This document shows positions 1 through 5,722 of a stretch of DNA of 7,370 bases, piece by piece. Every line of letters begins with the position of its first letter. Positions within the stretch are counted from its first letter, which is position 1. The notes beneath the pieces are model-generated. The model was not told where the DNA came from. It worked only from the letters and a program-made list of their open reading frames with translations, and made no database searches. Location: positions 1 through 7,370 of the forward strand of contig JASLHL010000190.1 in assembly GCA_030152225.1 (NCBI GenBank), given 5' to 3'. The stretch comes from Flavobacterium sp. GTDB lineage: Bacteria; Bacteroidota; Bacteroidia; Flavobacteriales; Flavobacteriaceae. Position numbers and translations under genes: made by a program.

Positions 1-382
1 ACTCCTGAGAAACAACAATGAGATCCTCATTCTTAATGAAACGCATAAAGCCCAATAGCTTAGAAGAAGATCCAGCCACTTGAATTGCCAATGCGTTTTC
101 TAGTAATCTTCTGCCTTTTTCACCAATCTGTGTACTGGTGATTTCCCCCGTTTCGGTAATAAAGGTAATTTCATGAAATCCTTTGCCGGATTTGAATTTT
201 ACTTCAGTGATTTCAGCTAGCTCTTCTAAATTGGTAGCAGCGTTGGCCTGATCTCCACACAAATCTTTAGGTGTACCCACTGATTCAAAGTAACGTAAAG
301 GAGCATAATATATTTTTTTAGCCAAAGCCCCTGTTGGTTCACAGCTAGAAAAACCGATATCTTCAATTTTTATTTCAGCCAT
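1..382 (-). CDS. Putative phage virion (tail-type) protein, C-terminus cut by window edge
   Basis: An open frame of 127 codons runs from the ATG at 382-380 to the window edge with no stop, so the C-terminus is missing. The protein begins MAEIKIEDIGFSS and includes ITEVKFKSGKGFHEITFITETG at about residues 58-79, a segment rich in alternating beta-strand residues. GEKGRRLLENALAIQVAG and LLGFMRFIKNEDL follow. There is no signal peptide or membrane segment. The start lies 1 bp beyond the stop of the repeat protein gene upstream, so the two are co-transcribed. Position after the capsid gene, together with the beta-rich character, suggests a tail-tube or other virion protein. That role is inferred from context and general resemblance to Bacteroidota prophage proteins; no diagnostic motif was found. 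Confidence 0.6.
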   Translation of the reverse strand, partial: MAEIKIEDIGFSSCEPTGALAKKIYYAPLRYFESVGTPKDLCGDQANAATNLEELAEITEVKFKSGKGFHEITFITETGEITSTQIGEKGRRLLENALAIQVAGSSSKLLGFMRFIKNEDLIVVSQE

Positions 383-383
383 A

Positions 384-869
384 CTATATTTCTTTGATAA
401 AGATGTTTTTGGAATCAATCATAGCTTCCATAACATCCGGATTAGACAAAATTTCTTCTTTTGATAGAATTGCTCCATCAAGATTCACTCGATTAGGCAT
501 AGAAGCAGTAAAAGTGTATTTACGGCCGTTGTATTCGTGATAGCCCAATGCAGTGCGTTCTTTTGCTTCAGCTGCTTTCTGTGCTTCAAGTTCTGCTTGC
601 TTCTGCGTTTCCAATTCTGCTTGCTTCTGCGCTTCCAATTCCGCTTGCTTTTGTGCTTCGAGTTCTGCTTGCTTCTGCGCTTCGAGTTCTGCTGCTTTCT
701 GAGCTTCCAATTCGGCTTGCTTTTGTACTTCGAGTTCCGCTGCTTTCTGAGCTTCCAATTCGGTTTGCTTTTGCGCTTCGAGTTCCGCTGTATCTTTCGG
801 AACTGTAGTTCCATTTTGAACTTCTCTAGGTTCAACTGGAGAAGTTTCTTTCTTTGTTTGCTTTGCCAT
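384..869 (-). CDS. Octapeptide-repeat (ELEAQKQA) phage protein, 161 aa
   Basis: The protein has three parts. Residues 1-28 are a polar, lysine-rich and threonine-rich leader. Residues 29-100 are nine near-perfect copies of an eight-residue unit with consensus E-L-E-A-Q-K-Q/A-A/T. Residues 101-161 form a small C-terminal domain (GYHEYNGRKYTFTASMP ... LSKEEILSNPDVMEAMID). The repeats should form a long, charged, mostly helical rod. The eight-residue period is not the classic seven-residue coiled-coil heptad, and TolA-like rods have similar composition. There is no signal peptide or membrane helix. The ATG lies 2 bp after the capsid gene's stop codon, and the next gene starts 1 bp after this one ends. 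That position is typical of head decoration, head fibre or head-tail joining proteins, but the function is not established. The repeats create long spurious open frames on both strands. Confidence 0.85.
   Translation of the reverse strand: MAKQTKKETSPVEPREVQNGTTVPKDTAELEAQKQTELEAQKAAELEVQKQAELEAQKAAELEAQKQAELEAQKQAELEAQKQAELETQKQAELEAQKAAEAKERTALGYHEYNGRKYTFTASMPNRVNLDGAILSKEEILSNPDVMEAMIDSKNIFIKEI
570..785 (-). repeat. Nine tandem 24-bp repeats encoding octapeptides
   Basis: Nine consecutive 24-bp units encode residues 29-100 of the octapeptide-repeat protein. The plus-strand unit is approximately GCTTCGAGTTCTGCTTGC plus six bases. Units differ at scattered third positions and alternate between KQ and KA endings, so several duplications seem to have happened at different times. 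Tandem arrays of this kind usually change copy number by slippage or unequal recombination. Confidence 0.93.
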
Positions 870-871
870 AA

Positions 872-1885
872 TTATGCTACTACTAAGTTTTCACCAGGGT
901 AGAATAATTTATTCAACTCTTCATTCCCTAATCCTCTTTTTGAATCATCGAATACAGCGACATAAACCAAATGATTCATTAAGAAATCATAACCTAAATG
1001 GAAGTCCATAAAGATTTTCAATACATAATCCTGAATCTGTAAGCTTGTAATTTGCGGTTTGTCAAAAACATCAATTAAACGAGCTAAGTTCCCATCAACG
1101 AATGCGAACATCACATCATCTTCTACGTTATCTAAACCAACAATTTCGATGTTAGATAAAGGAGTTTTCATGGTGTTGGCTTCTGTGAAGGTTACAGTAG
1201 TTCCATACTCTTGTTTGTACTGATCAGCATACTCCATGCGCATTTGTTCAGACATAAAGAGATACTTAATTTTTTTCTTTGTCTTTTTCGGCAATTGCTT
1301 TTCAAATGATTTTACCTGATCTACGATATTCGTAGCAGATAGCGCTTGTAAAGGAATTTTAAATGCAGGATGTTTGGTATCTGTGATCGCTTTTCTTACC
1401 TGTGTTTGCACTCCATTTAAAGAGTATCCAAACTCTTTTAACTTGGTATCATCATAAGAACCAGTTTGTGAAAGGATATCTAAATCATCAACGATTTTAG
1501 CAAGTAAATCATCGATGATTTCTTTTGAAATAGGGTGTTCATCTGCTTTTTTTCCTTCCACGTACAAATTAGCCAACCAGGTGTTTAATACTTCATCCGG
1601 GATAATAGGGAAGTTGATTTTTTGTCTGAAGTTCTGCAACATTTTATGTTTGAATTCAGCTTCTCCCAGTTCGGTCCATTTGGCCTCACCAAATCCTTGC
1701 ACAACATGACTCAAAATTTTAAAGAAATTCGGGTATTTTCCCTGAACAGCTGTAATGGTTTTTGCATATTGATTGATTTGGATTTCACCTGCATATACAC
1801 CCGCTGAAACAACTGCAGTGTTATTTGAGATATATTCGTTAAGTTCTTTTTTAACGTCCTCGATAGTCATTGTTTGATTTGCCAT
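872..1885 (-). CDS. Probable phage major capsid protein (HK97-fold candidate), 337 aa
   Basis: This is a soluble 337-residue protein without signal peptide or membrane helix, the size expected for a phage major capsid protein. The N-terminal third is helical (TIEDVKKELNEYI ... WLANLYVEGKKADE). A basic stretch KKTKKKIKYLFMSEQ sits near residues 200-214. The last third contains beta-rich segments such as IEIVGLDN (about 246-253) and VMFAFVDGNLARLIDVF (about 258-274), followed by a helix and the strand HLVYVAVF near 305-312. This resembles the C-terminal organisation of HK97-fold capsid proteins. The strongest argument is context: the gene lies 1 bp downstream of a protease-scaffold fusion, the usual head-gene order. 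I assign capsid from context, size and general pattern rather than a diagnostic motif. Its C-terminus GENLVVA is echoed by a short intergenic sequence at 3167-3196. Confidence 0.75.
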   Translation of the reverse strand: MANQTMTIEDVKKELNEYISNNTAVVSAGVYAGEIQINQYAKTITAVQGKYPNFFKILSHVVQGFGEAKWTELGEAEFKHKMLQNFRQKINFPIIPDEVLNTWLANLYVEGKKADEHPISKEIIDDLLAKIVDDLDILSQTGSYDDTKLKEFGYSLNGVQTQVRKAITDTKHPAFKIPLQALSATNIVDQVKSFEKQLPKKTKKKIKYLFMSEQMRMEYADQYKQEYGTTVTFTEANTMKTPLSNIEIVGLDNVEDDVMFAFVDGNLARLIDVFDKPQITSLQIQDYVLKIFMDFHLGYDFLMNHLVYVAVFDDSKRGLGNEELNKLFYPGENLVVA

Positions 1886-1886
1886 A

Positions 1887-3158
1887 TTAATCGTGAATAG
1901 AATTAGCTAATTTGTTATGTCCAGCATTTGCATCGATAATGCTGTTTTCCTCCTCTTCCACTGGAGTAGGATTCCCTTTGCCAGCTGTATGTGCATTGCC
2001 GGGCTTTGCTTGTAGTTCTGCAATTTTCGCCAATAAAGTTTCCTGATCGGCTGTTGGATTGTCTGTGGCTTCGATACCTGCAGCAGTTAATAACGCATTG
2101 AATCGGGTACTGGCTTCCGCAATCGTATTCGTTGCTTCTGTGACTGATGCAGTCAAGGTTTCTACTGTTGTTTGTCCTTCAGCAAGTGCGGTGTCAATTG
2201 TTTCCAATTGCGTTTCATTTAAGTACGTCCCCTTGTCTGTACTTTCTAAGGCTTCCACAGCTAAAGCAGCTGTAAGAGCGGTAAGTGTGATTTTCTTTGA
2301 CATAGAATCTGATTGTTTGTCTTTATTTTTCGGATTGAGCATTGAATTAATTACTCCTTTTAAATTTCCTAGGTTATCAATTAATCCCATTTTTTGTGCA
2401 GTTGTTGGATTGTAAGTGGATCCAGTGAATACTTCTTCCTTGATGTTTGATCGTTGACTTCTTACATCTGCGATAAACTCTTCCGTAATCGGATCTAGTT
2501 CTTCTTTGATGTACAGCTCAGGATTGCCTTTTCGCAATTCATTAAATGACTTGTTCTTAGCTGTGGATTGAGTAGCATACTCTTCAATAACAGTCGCGCC
2601 CTTGGCTTTATAGTATCCTTCCAAATCGATGAAGTACACCATGGTCCCGATAGAGCCGATTTTGTCTGCTCTTTTGTTTGCCGTGATCTTATTGGTCGCT
2701 GAAGCGATGTAGTAAGCTGCACTACACAGATAACCATCGGTATAGGTTTCGATAGGGGTTTCAATAGATTGAATGATATCGTATAGTTCTGGTGTACCTG
2801 ACACCTGTCCGCCTCCTGAATCGATATCCAATACAATCCCAACACAGTTTGGATCACGATCATAAGATTGTAATTGTCTTCCAATGGTTTGGGTTCCCGT
2901 AGGACCGCAAAACTGATTGTATTTGTAAATACCTCCTTTAATCGGAATGACAGCAACATACTGATCTTCCGCATTTGGTTCCGGGTTGTCTTTGGTTCCT
3001 GCAAGGATTGTAGTAGAAGTAAAAACCGAGGGATATTGTGCCTTACCTTCAACGAGATTGCCTTCAAGTACATTGCGCAATTGAGGTAAAAGCGTATTCT
3101 TCATTGAGGGATCAATGAACCACTTGGTACTTAATAAAGAGTAGATATTAGATATCAT
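1887..3158 (-). CDS. S49-family (SppA/ClpP-fold) phage capsid maturation protease fused to scaffold-like C-terminus, 423 aa
   Basis: Residues about 65-270 form an S49 serine peptidase domain. VAVIPIKGGI starts the core at about 68-77, and DIDSGGGQVSG (111-121) matches the SppA glycine loop. C145-S146 in YLCSAAYYIASA carries the likely nucleophile Ser146, and GSIG is at 168-171. Lys201 or Lys203 in STAKNKS is the likely general-base lysine of the Ser-Lys dyad. Residues about 275-423 are low-complexity, helical and rich in Ala, Thr, Glu and Gln, ending in an acidic tail (VEEEENS), as in phage assembly scaffolds. In phages, S49 proteases cleave scaffold and capsid proteins inside the prohead, and here the capsid gene follows after 1 bp. 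There is no signal peptide, which argues against a cellular SppA. Met286 could serve as an internal start giving free scaffold. A 10-bp inverted repeat abuts the start codon. Confidence 0.93.
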   Translation of the reverse strand: MISNIYSLLSTKWFIDPSMKNTLLPQLRNVLEGNLVEGKAQYPSVFTSTTILAGTKDNPEPNAEDQYVAVIPIKGGIYKYNQFCGPTGTQTIGRQLQSYDRDPNCVGIVLDIDSGGGQVSGTPELYDIIQSIETPIETYTDGYLCSAAYYIASATNKITANKRADKIGSIGTMVYFIDLEGYYKAKGATVIEEYATQSTAKNKSFNELRKGNPELYIKEELDPITEEFIADVRSQRSNIKEEVFTGSTYNPTTAQKMGLIDNLGNLKGVINSMLNPKNKDKQSDSMSKKITLTALTAALAVEALESTDKGTYLNETQLETIDTALAEGQTTVETLTASVTEATNTIAEASTRFNALLTAAGIEATDNPTADQETLLAKIAELQAKPGNAHTAGKGNPTPVEEEENSIIDANAGHNKLANSIHD

Positions 3159-3208
3159 GCTGAATGTTATGATTTTACAACCACAAAGTTCTCACCCTAA
3201 CATTCAGC
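3159..3208. repeat. 10-bp perfect inverted repeat abutting the protease start codon
   Basis: GCTGAATGTT at 3159-3168 is the exact reverse complement of AACATTCAGC at 3199-3208, separated by 30 bases. In the minus-strand transcript the second arm ends directly against the AUG of the protease gene. Neither arm is followed by a T-run in either direction, so it is not an intrinsic terminator. It could modulate translation of the protease or mark a past insertion. The loop holds a short sequence resembling the end of the capsid gene. Confidence 0.75.
3167..3196 (-). pseudogene. Possible remnant of a capsid-like gene 3' end (GENFVVVKS-stop)
   Basis: Read on the minus strand, this intergenic stretch spells GENFVVVKS followed by TAA, in a frame closed immediately upstream by TAG. 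The capsid protein ends GENLVVA-stop. Across the seven compared codons, four differ only at the third base and one at the second base, the pattern expected of diverged coding DNA. The match is only about eight codons long, so chance similarity is possible. I treat it as a tentative remnant. Confidence 0.25.
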
Positions 3209-3219
3209 AAAAAAGGACA

Positions 3220-3672
3220 CTATATCGTGTAATAAACCGGGCGATTGCGTTGGACACCTTCGATGACAATCTCAATGCCTGATTTAGATTCGATAGAAGT
3301 TCCATCGTCAACTTGAAAAGAGAGCAGTAACGGTTCTTCCTTGGTACCAAATAATTTGGTAAAACCGTTGTAATATTTTACCAAAGCCACGCCTGGGGAG
3401 TTCGCATATTGATCCAAGAGCTGTTCCAAGGCCTCCGATCGCGTCAAAATGGTGTAAGAAAGGTCGATTTCATGCAAGTCATCCTTGGATTTACTGTTGT
3501 TTTTGAAAGAATTGGGTGCAATGGTGGCTTCCACTCCATGTTCTTCAGGAGTAAATCGAATTTGAGCAGCGGAACGATCACTTACTTGGATCGGCCAATT
3601 GGAGGTTTCCTCCAATAAGTAGAAATCGATGGTGAAGATTCCAGATAGTTGTTCAGTACAATTAAATCGCAT
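3220..3672 (-). CDS. Unknown phage protein, probably virion-associated, 150 aa
   Basis: The frame runs from ATG at 3672 to TAG at 3220-3222. It is preceded by an A-rich leader (AAAAAAAATATG) typical of Bacteroidota and has no Shine-Dalgarno sequence. The protein lacks signal peptide and membrane helices. Its ends look beta-rich (GIFTIDFYLLEET near the start; PLLLSFQVDDG and GIEIVIEGVQRNRPVYYTI at the end), with a charged helical middle (SEALEQLLDQYANSPG). Compact beta proteins of this size between regulatory genes and head genes are often tail or neck components. I know of no motif that proves this. It is the second gene of the late operon, 53 bp after the previous coding region and 61 bp before the protease. 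Confidence 0.8.
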   Translation of the reverse strand: MRFNCTEQLSGIFTIDFYLLEETSNWPIQVSDRSAAQIRFTPEEHGVEATIAPNSFKNNSKSKDDLHEIDLSYTILTRSEALEQLLDQYANSPGVALVKYYNGFTKLFGTKEEPLLLSFQVDDGTSIESKSGIEIVIEGVQRNRPVYYTI

Positions 3673-3721
3673 ATTTTTTTTTATGAATTAGTCCCTAAGT
3701 TGAGCCCTGTGTTTATAAGGG

Positions 3722-4168
3722 TTACGAGAGTTTTAAATTTTTTGTCCGTTCCTCTTTCTTTTTATAGCGCTTATAATCGCGATAAATACTGTCGTATTTC
3801 AAGTCATCTTCGGTAATTCCATGGTAATTTAAAAATACGCGAATCGCAGGAAGTTCTTGTCCATGTAAGGATTTCCAAATTTTCATAAAATCAAAGAGTT
3901 GTTCGCGAAACAACCGATCCAAATAGTTGGCGATGTCATTGGCCCGCATGGGGTTAATCACCACCCCTTTCGTATTTCGATAGTATTCGGACAAATTGAT
4001 GATGTAAAAGTCATCACCTAATGCAGGCGAAATCGCCTTTGGATCAAACTCTTTTTCGAGGAGTTCAAGGAGGTGAATCCCTAGCGTGGTTTTTTTAGAG
4101 ATGAAAAGGGATTCTCCATATTTTTTAGTGAGAAATTTCTTGACATAGGTTGGAACGGAAATAGTCAT
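3722..4168 (-). CDS. Unknown late-operon leader gene product, ~148 aa
   Basis: Two in-frame ATGs exist, at 4174 (MYMTIS) and 4168 (MTISVPTYVKK). I prefer 4168 because the protein then begins with a natural strand, but the longer form cannot be excluded. The N-terminus (VPTYVKKFLTKKYG) and the C-terminus (YRDYKRYKKKEERTKNLKLS) are strongly basic, consistent with nucleic-acid binding. The segment AIRVFLNYHGITEDDLKYDS near residues 108-127 looks helical with a turn, but no convincing helix-turn-helix can be called by eye. It is the first gene after the 500-bp GTGGGA region and has a candidate promoter with a palindrome upstream. A late-gene regulator or a DNA-binding protein acting on that region would fit, but this is inference. 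Confidence 0.8.
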   Translation of the reverse strand: MTISVPTYVKKFLTKKYGESLFISKKTTLGIHLLELLEKEFDPKAISPALGDDFYIINLSEYYRNTKGVVINPMRANDIANYLDRLFREQLFDFMKIWKSLHGQELPAIRVFLNYHGITEDDLKYDSIYRDYKRYKKKEERTKNLKLS

Positions 4169-4202
4169 GTACATAGCAAAGAGATTGAAGGTGAATACGA
4201 TG

Positions 4203-4233
4203 TAAAAATACTCATTTATGTTGTTTTTTACAA
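4203..4233 (-). promoter_or_regulatory. Candidate Bacteroidota promoter of the late operon
   Basis: On the minus strand, TTG (complement of 4231-4233) is followed by exactly 20 bases and then TATTTTTA (complement of 4203-4210). This approximates the Bacteroidota -33/-7 pattern of TTG and TAnnTTTG, with the last base differing. It would start transcription some 20-30 bases before the first late gene. A palindrome overlaps the -33 element. Confidence 0.4.
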
Positions 4234-4238
4234 CATAA
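4216..4238. promoter_or_regulatory. 9-bp palindrome in late promoter, possible operator
   Basis: TTATGTTGT at 4216-4224 and ACAACATAA at 4230-4238 are perfect inverted arms around a five-T spacer. The palindrome lies in the spacer of the candidate late promoter and covers its -33 element, the right place for a repressor or activator dimer. No run of T follows either arm, so it is not a terminator. Confidence 0.45.
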
Positions 4239-4326
4239 TGATTTACCTACTGTTTTACTCAAAATTTCAAAAGCAGCTAAAAAAAATGAAAAACGAAAAA
4301 TAACCCTATCATTTTGCTGAAAAAAG

Positions 4327-4534
4327 TCCCACAATCCCACAGAATTGATTTACAGCAAGTTAAGCCGTGGGACGCAAGTGGGATTTGTGGGAAAACCTCT
4401 TTTTTTGTGGGATTTAAATTTTCAGTCCCACAAATCCCACACAAATCCCACAAAATTTTTAAAACATAACTTATTTATTATTAATACTTTATATATAATT
4501 AATAGAGTAATATAGTATTTGTGGGACTGTGGGA
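4327..4534. repeat. Array of eleven GTGGGA boxes in both orientations
   Basis: GTGGGA occurs on the plus strand at 4367, 4378, 4387, 4407, 4521 and 4529. It occurs on the minus strand (TCCCAC) at 4327, 4335, 4426, 4435 and 4446. The extended consensus is about TTTGTGGGATTT. Tandem neighbours are 8, 9 or 11 bases apart, near one helical turn. The triplet at 4367-4392 (spacings 11, 9) is mirrored by the triplet at 4426-4451 (spacings 9, 11). GTGGGATTTGTGGGA (4378-4392) is the exact reverse complement of 4426-4440, so a 15-bp stem could form around a 33-base loop. The array lies between a terminator and the late promoter and is not part of a gene I can support. Replication-initiator, packaging or regulator binding are all possible. 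Confidence 0.93.
4452..4520. other. Extremely AT-rich tract inside the GTGGGA array (possible DNA-unwinding element)
   Basis: Only 6 of these 69 bases are G or C. The tract separates the main group of GTGGGA boxes from the last pair at 4521-4534. An easily melted tract next to iterated binding sites is the classical layout of a replication origin. The origin role is inferred; no clear DnaA box was seen. Confidence 0.4.
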
Positions 4535-4562
4535 TTTTTTCGCCCCTCTTTTTATACGAATG

Positions 4563-4581
4563 AGAATTTTTTCAAAATTCT
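4563..4581. repeat. 8-bp inverted repeat AGAATTTT/AAAATTCT
   Basis: AGAATTTT (4563-4570) and AAAATTCT (4574-4581) are perfect arms around a 3-base spacer. A second inverted repeat, TATTTGG (4584-4590) with CCAAATA (4604-4610), follows within three bases and encloses a G-rich loop. Their role is unknown. Being AT-rich and short, they may be binding sites rather than RNA structures. Confidence 0.4.
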
Positions 4582-4670
4582 TTTATTTGGGGGTGTGGGG
4601 GAACCAAATATAAGCAGGGGAGTGAGGTTGTTTATTTATACTTAGAGTAGTAGAAGGGGATAGTTATGGG

Positions 4671-4701
4671 TATAAAAAAACGAAGCTCGTAGGCTTCGTT
4701 T
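4671..4701 (-). terminator. Intrinsic terminator of the TIR-like gene
   Basis: On the minus strand, AAACGAAGC, a 6-base loop and GCTTCGTTT form a 9-bp stem (4678-4701) running into a T tract (complement of 4674-4680). It lies 5 bases after the stop codon of the TIR-like gene and separates that gene from the late region. Confidence 0.88.
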
Positions 4702-4706
4702 GTATT

Positions 4707-5588
4707 TTAAAATGGGAGTCCATCGTCATAGTAGTATTCTGTAGGATCCAGAAGGATACTAAAAGATAGTTTATTTGGGGTTTTTTTACCATGTTTTAAT
4801 AGAACAAACTGTTTGTTTTTAAAGTCAAACTCAATAATTTCTCCTACTTGTTCTCTATTCTTCATTATATATCCTCCAACACGGATATGTTCGTCATCAA
4901 TGATTATTTCTTTATCATCTATAATCCTAAAAATAATATTGCCAGAAACATTTCTTCTAAAGGAATCTTGTATTTGGATCTGCTTGTTTAAGTTTAATAG
5001 GTGATCTAAAATTAACTGTGTATCAGAAGATATCTCAGTTATTTCTGCAGGTTTAGCCGCTTTAATACCAAGTTGTTTAATAACTGAATTTTCGATAGAA
5101 TCGCTATCATGATGAGCTAAAGTTTGTAGAATTGAATTTGCTACTTCATCAATTTTAATCTGTACATTGTCTATTCTCAAATTCTCATCATAGTCGATGG
5201 TTCTGATACCAGATACATCAAATACCCGTGGTGTTTTATTGTCTTTAATCAAAGTAATGCTTTTGTCAAAAGCTTGTCGCATACCGAGCTCATAGAAAAC
5301 ATTGGCATTTTTAGCACTCAAATCGCAGATCACATGATCAGATTCAATGATTTTACGAATGATATCCAAAACAATATTGTTGGTTTTGTATTCGTCATCT
5401 GCTCTAACTGGAGTTAATCCCGCTTTAATCACTGCAGGTTTAATCAAATGTTCGTAGACTCTTTTGAAGTGGCCTTTCTCATATCCCTCTTGATCGGAAA
5501 TAGGCATCACAACAAAACAGATCTTTTCTTTATTCTCAGTAGCCTCTGATTCAGTAGCTTTTTCTTTCGTTGTATTTTTTGCACTCAT
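4707..5588 (-). CDS. TIR-like / nucleoside 2-deoxyribosyltransferase-like domain protein (candidate defence effector), 293 aa
   Basis: Numbered from the longer start at 5621, residues about 33-165 form a Rossmann-like domain. It contains CFVVMPISD (35-43), GHFKRVYEHLIKPA (50-63), PVRADD (71-76) and ICDLSAKNANVFYELGMRQA (98-117). Glu111 in the YELG motif matches the catalytic glutamate of nucleoside deoxyribosyltransferase-like enzymes. Related TIR-like domains act as nucleotide-hydrolysing effectors in bacterial immunity. Residues about 195-304 form a second, beta-rich domain (IIFRIIDDKEIIIDDEHIRVGGYI) that I do not recognise and that could be a sensor. I place the start at 5588 (MSAKNTTKEK) because the longer form reaches into the leader; a charged linker precedes the domain. 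The gene has its own candidate promoter and terminator and no recognisable partner gene, suggesting a self-contained accessory gene carried by the phage. Confidence 0.88.
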   Translation of the reverse strand: MSAKNTTKEKATESEATENKEKICFVVMPISDQEGYEKGHFKRVYEHLIKPAVIKAGLTPVRADDEYKTNNIVLDIIRKIIESDHVICDLSAKNANVFYELGMRQAFDKSITLIKDNKTPRVFDVSGIRTIDYDENLRIDNVQIKIDEVANSILQTLAHHDSDSIENSVIKQLGIKAAKPAEITEISSDTQLILDHLLNLNKQIQIQDSFRRNVSGNIIFRIIDDKEIIIDDEHIRVGGYIMKNREQVGEIIEFDFKNKQFVLLKHGKKTPNKLSFSILLDPTEYYYDDGLPF

Positions 5589-5621
5589 AGTTTGATAACA
5601 GGTTAGCTCGGTTCTAGGCAC

Positions 5622-5652
5622 CGAAAATAGTCGAAAAGTTAAATAAAAGCAA
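5622..5652 (-). promoter_or_regulatory. Candidate Bacteroidota promoter of the TIR-like gene
   Basis: On the minus strand, TTG (complement of 5650-5652), 20 bases and then TATTTTCG (complement of 5622-5629) fit the Bacteroidota -33/-7 pattern with one mismatch in the -7 box. It lies just downstream of the terminator of the preceding gene and about 35 bases before the preferred start codon. Starting there would exclude the longer ATG at 5621, or leave it leaderless, which supports the start at 5588. Confidence 0.5.
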
Positions 5653-5671
5653 CTTTGTTATGGATTGAAAT

Positions 5672-5704
5672 AAAAAAATCCCTGCAAACATCTGCAGGGA
5701 TTTT
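5672..5704 (-). terminator. Strong intrinsic terminator of the small-ORF block
   Basis: AAAATCCCTGCA (5675-5686) and TGCAGGGATTTT (5693-5704) form a 12-bp stem with a 6-base loop. On the minus strand a run of seven T (complement of 5672-5678) follows the stem. It closes the operon of small genes 18 bases after the last stop codon. Confidence 0.9.
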
Positions 5705-5722
5705 ACAACACAACACGGAGAA

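Noticed and set aside
485..902. Long open frames on both strands over the octapeptide repeats
   Set aside because: They are alternate readings of the 24-bp repeat, give low-complexity peptides and overlap a well-placed gene in the operon.
2059..2415. 118-codon open frame on the plus strand inside the protease gene
   Set aside because: It is antisense to the scaffold-like part, has no plausible domain and is a by-product of Ala/Thr-rich codons.
2495..3073. 192-codon minus-strand frame inside the protease gene
   Set aside because: It overlaps the S49 domain, whose catalytic motifs prove the other frame. The alternate product looks like random sequence.
3159..3208. Intrinsic terminator before the protease gene
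   Set aside because: No T-run follows either arm in the direction of transcription, and terminating there would split the head operon.
4327..4534. CRISPR array
   Set aside because: The repeats are only about 6-12 bases, occur in both orientations and have spacers too short for CRISPR.
4589..4620. G-quadruplex from the G-rich run
   Set aside because: Only two adjacent long G runs are present. Further runs lie too far away for a convincing four-run motif.
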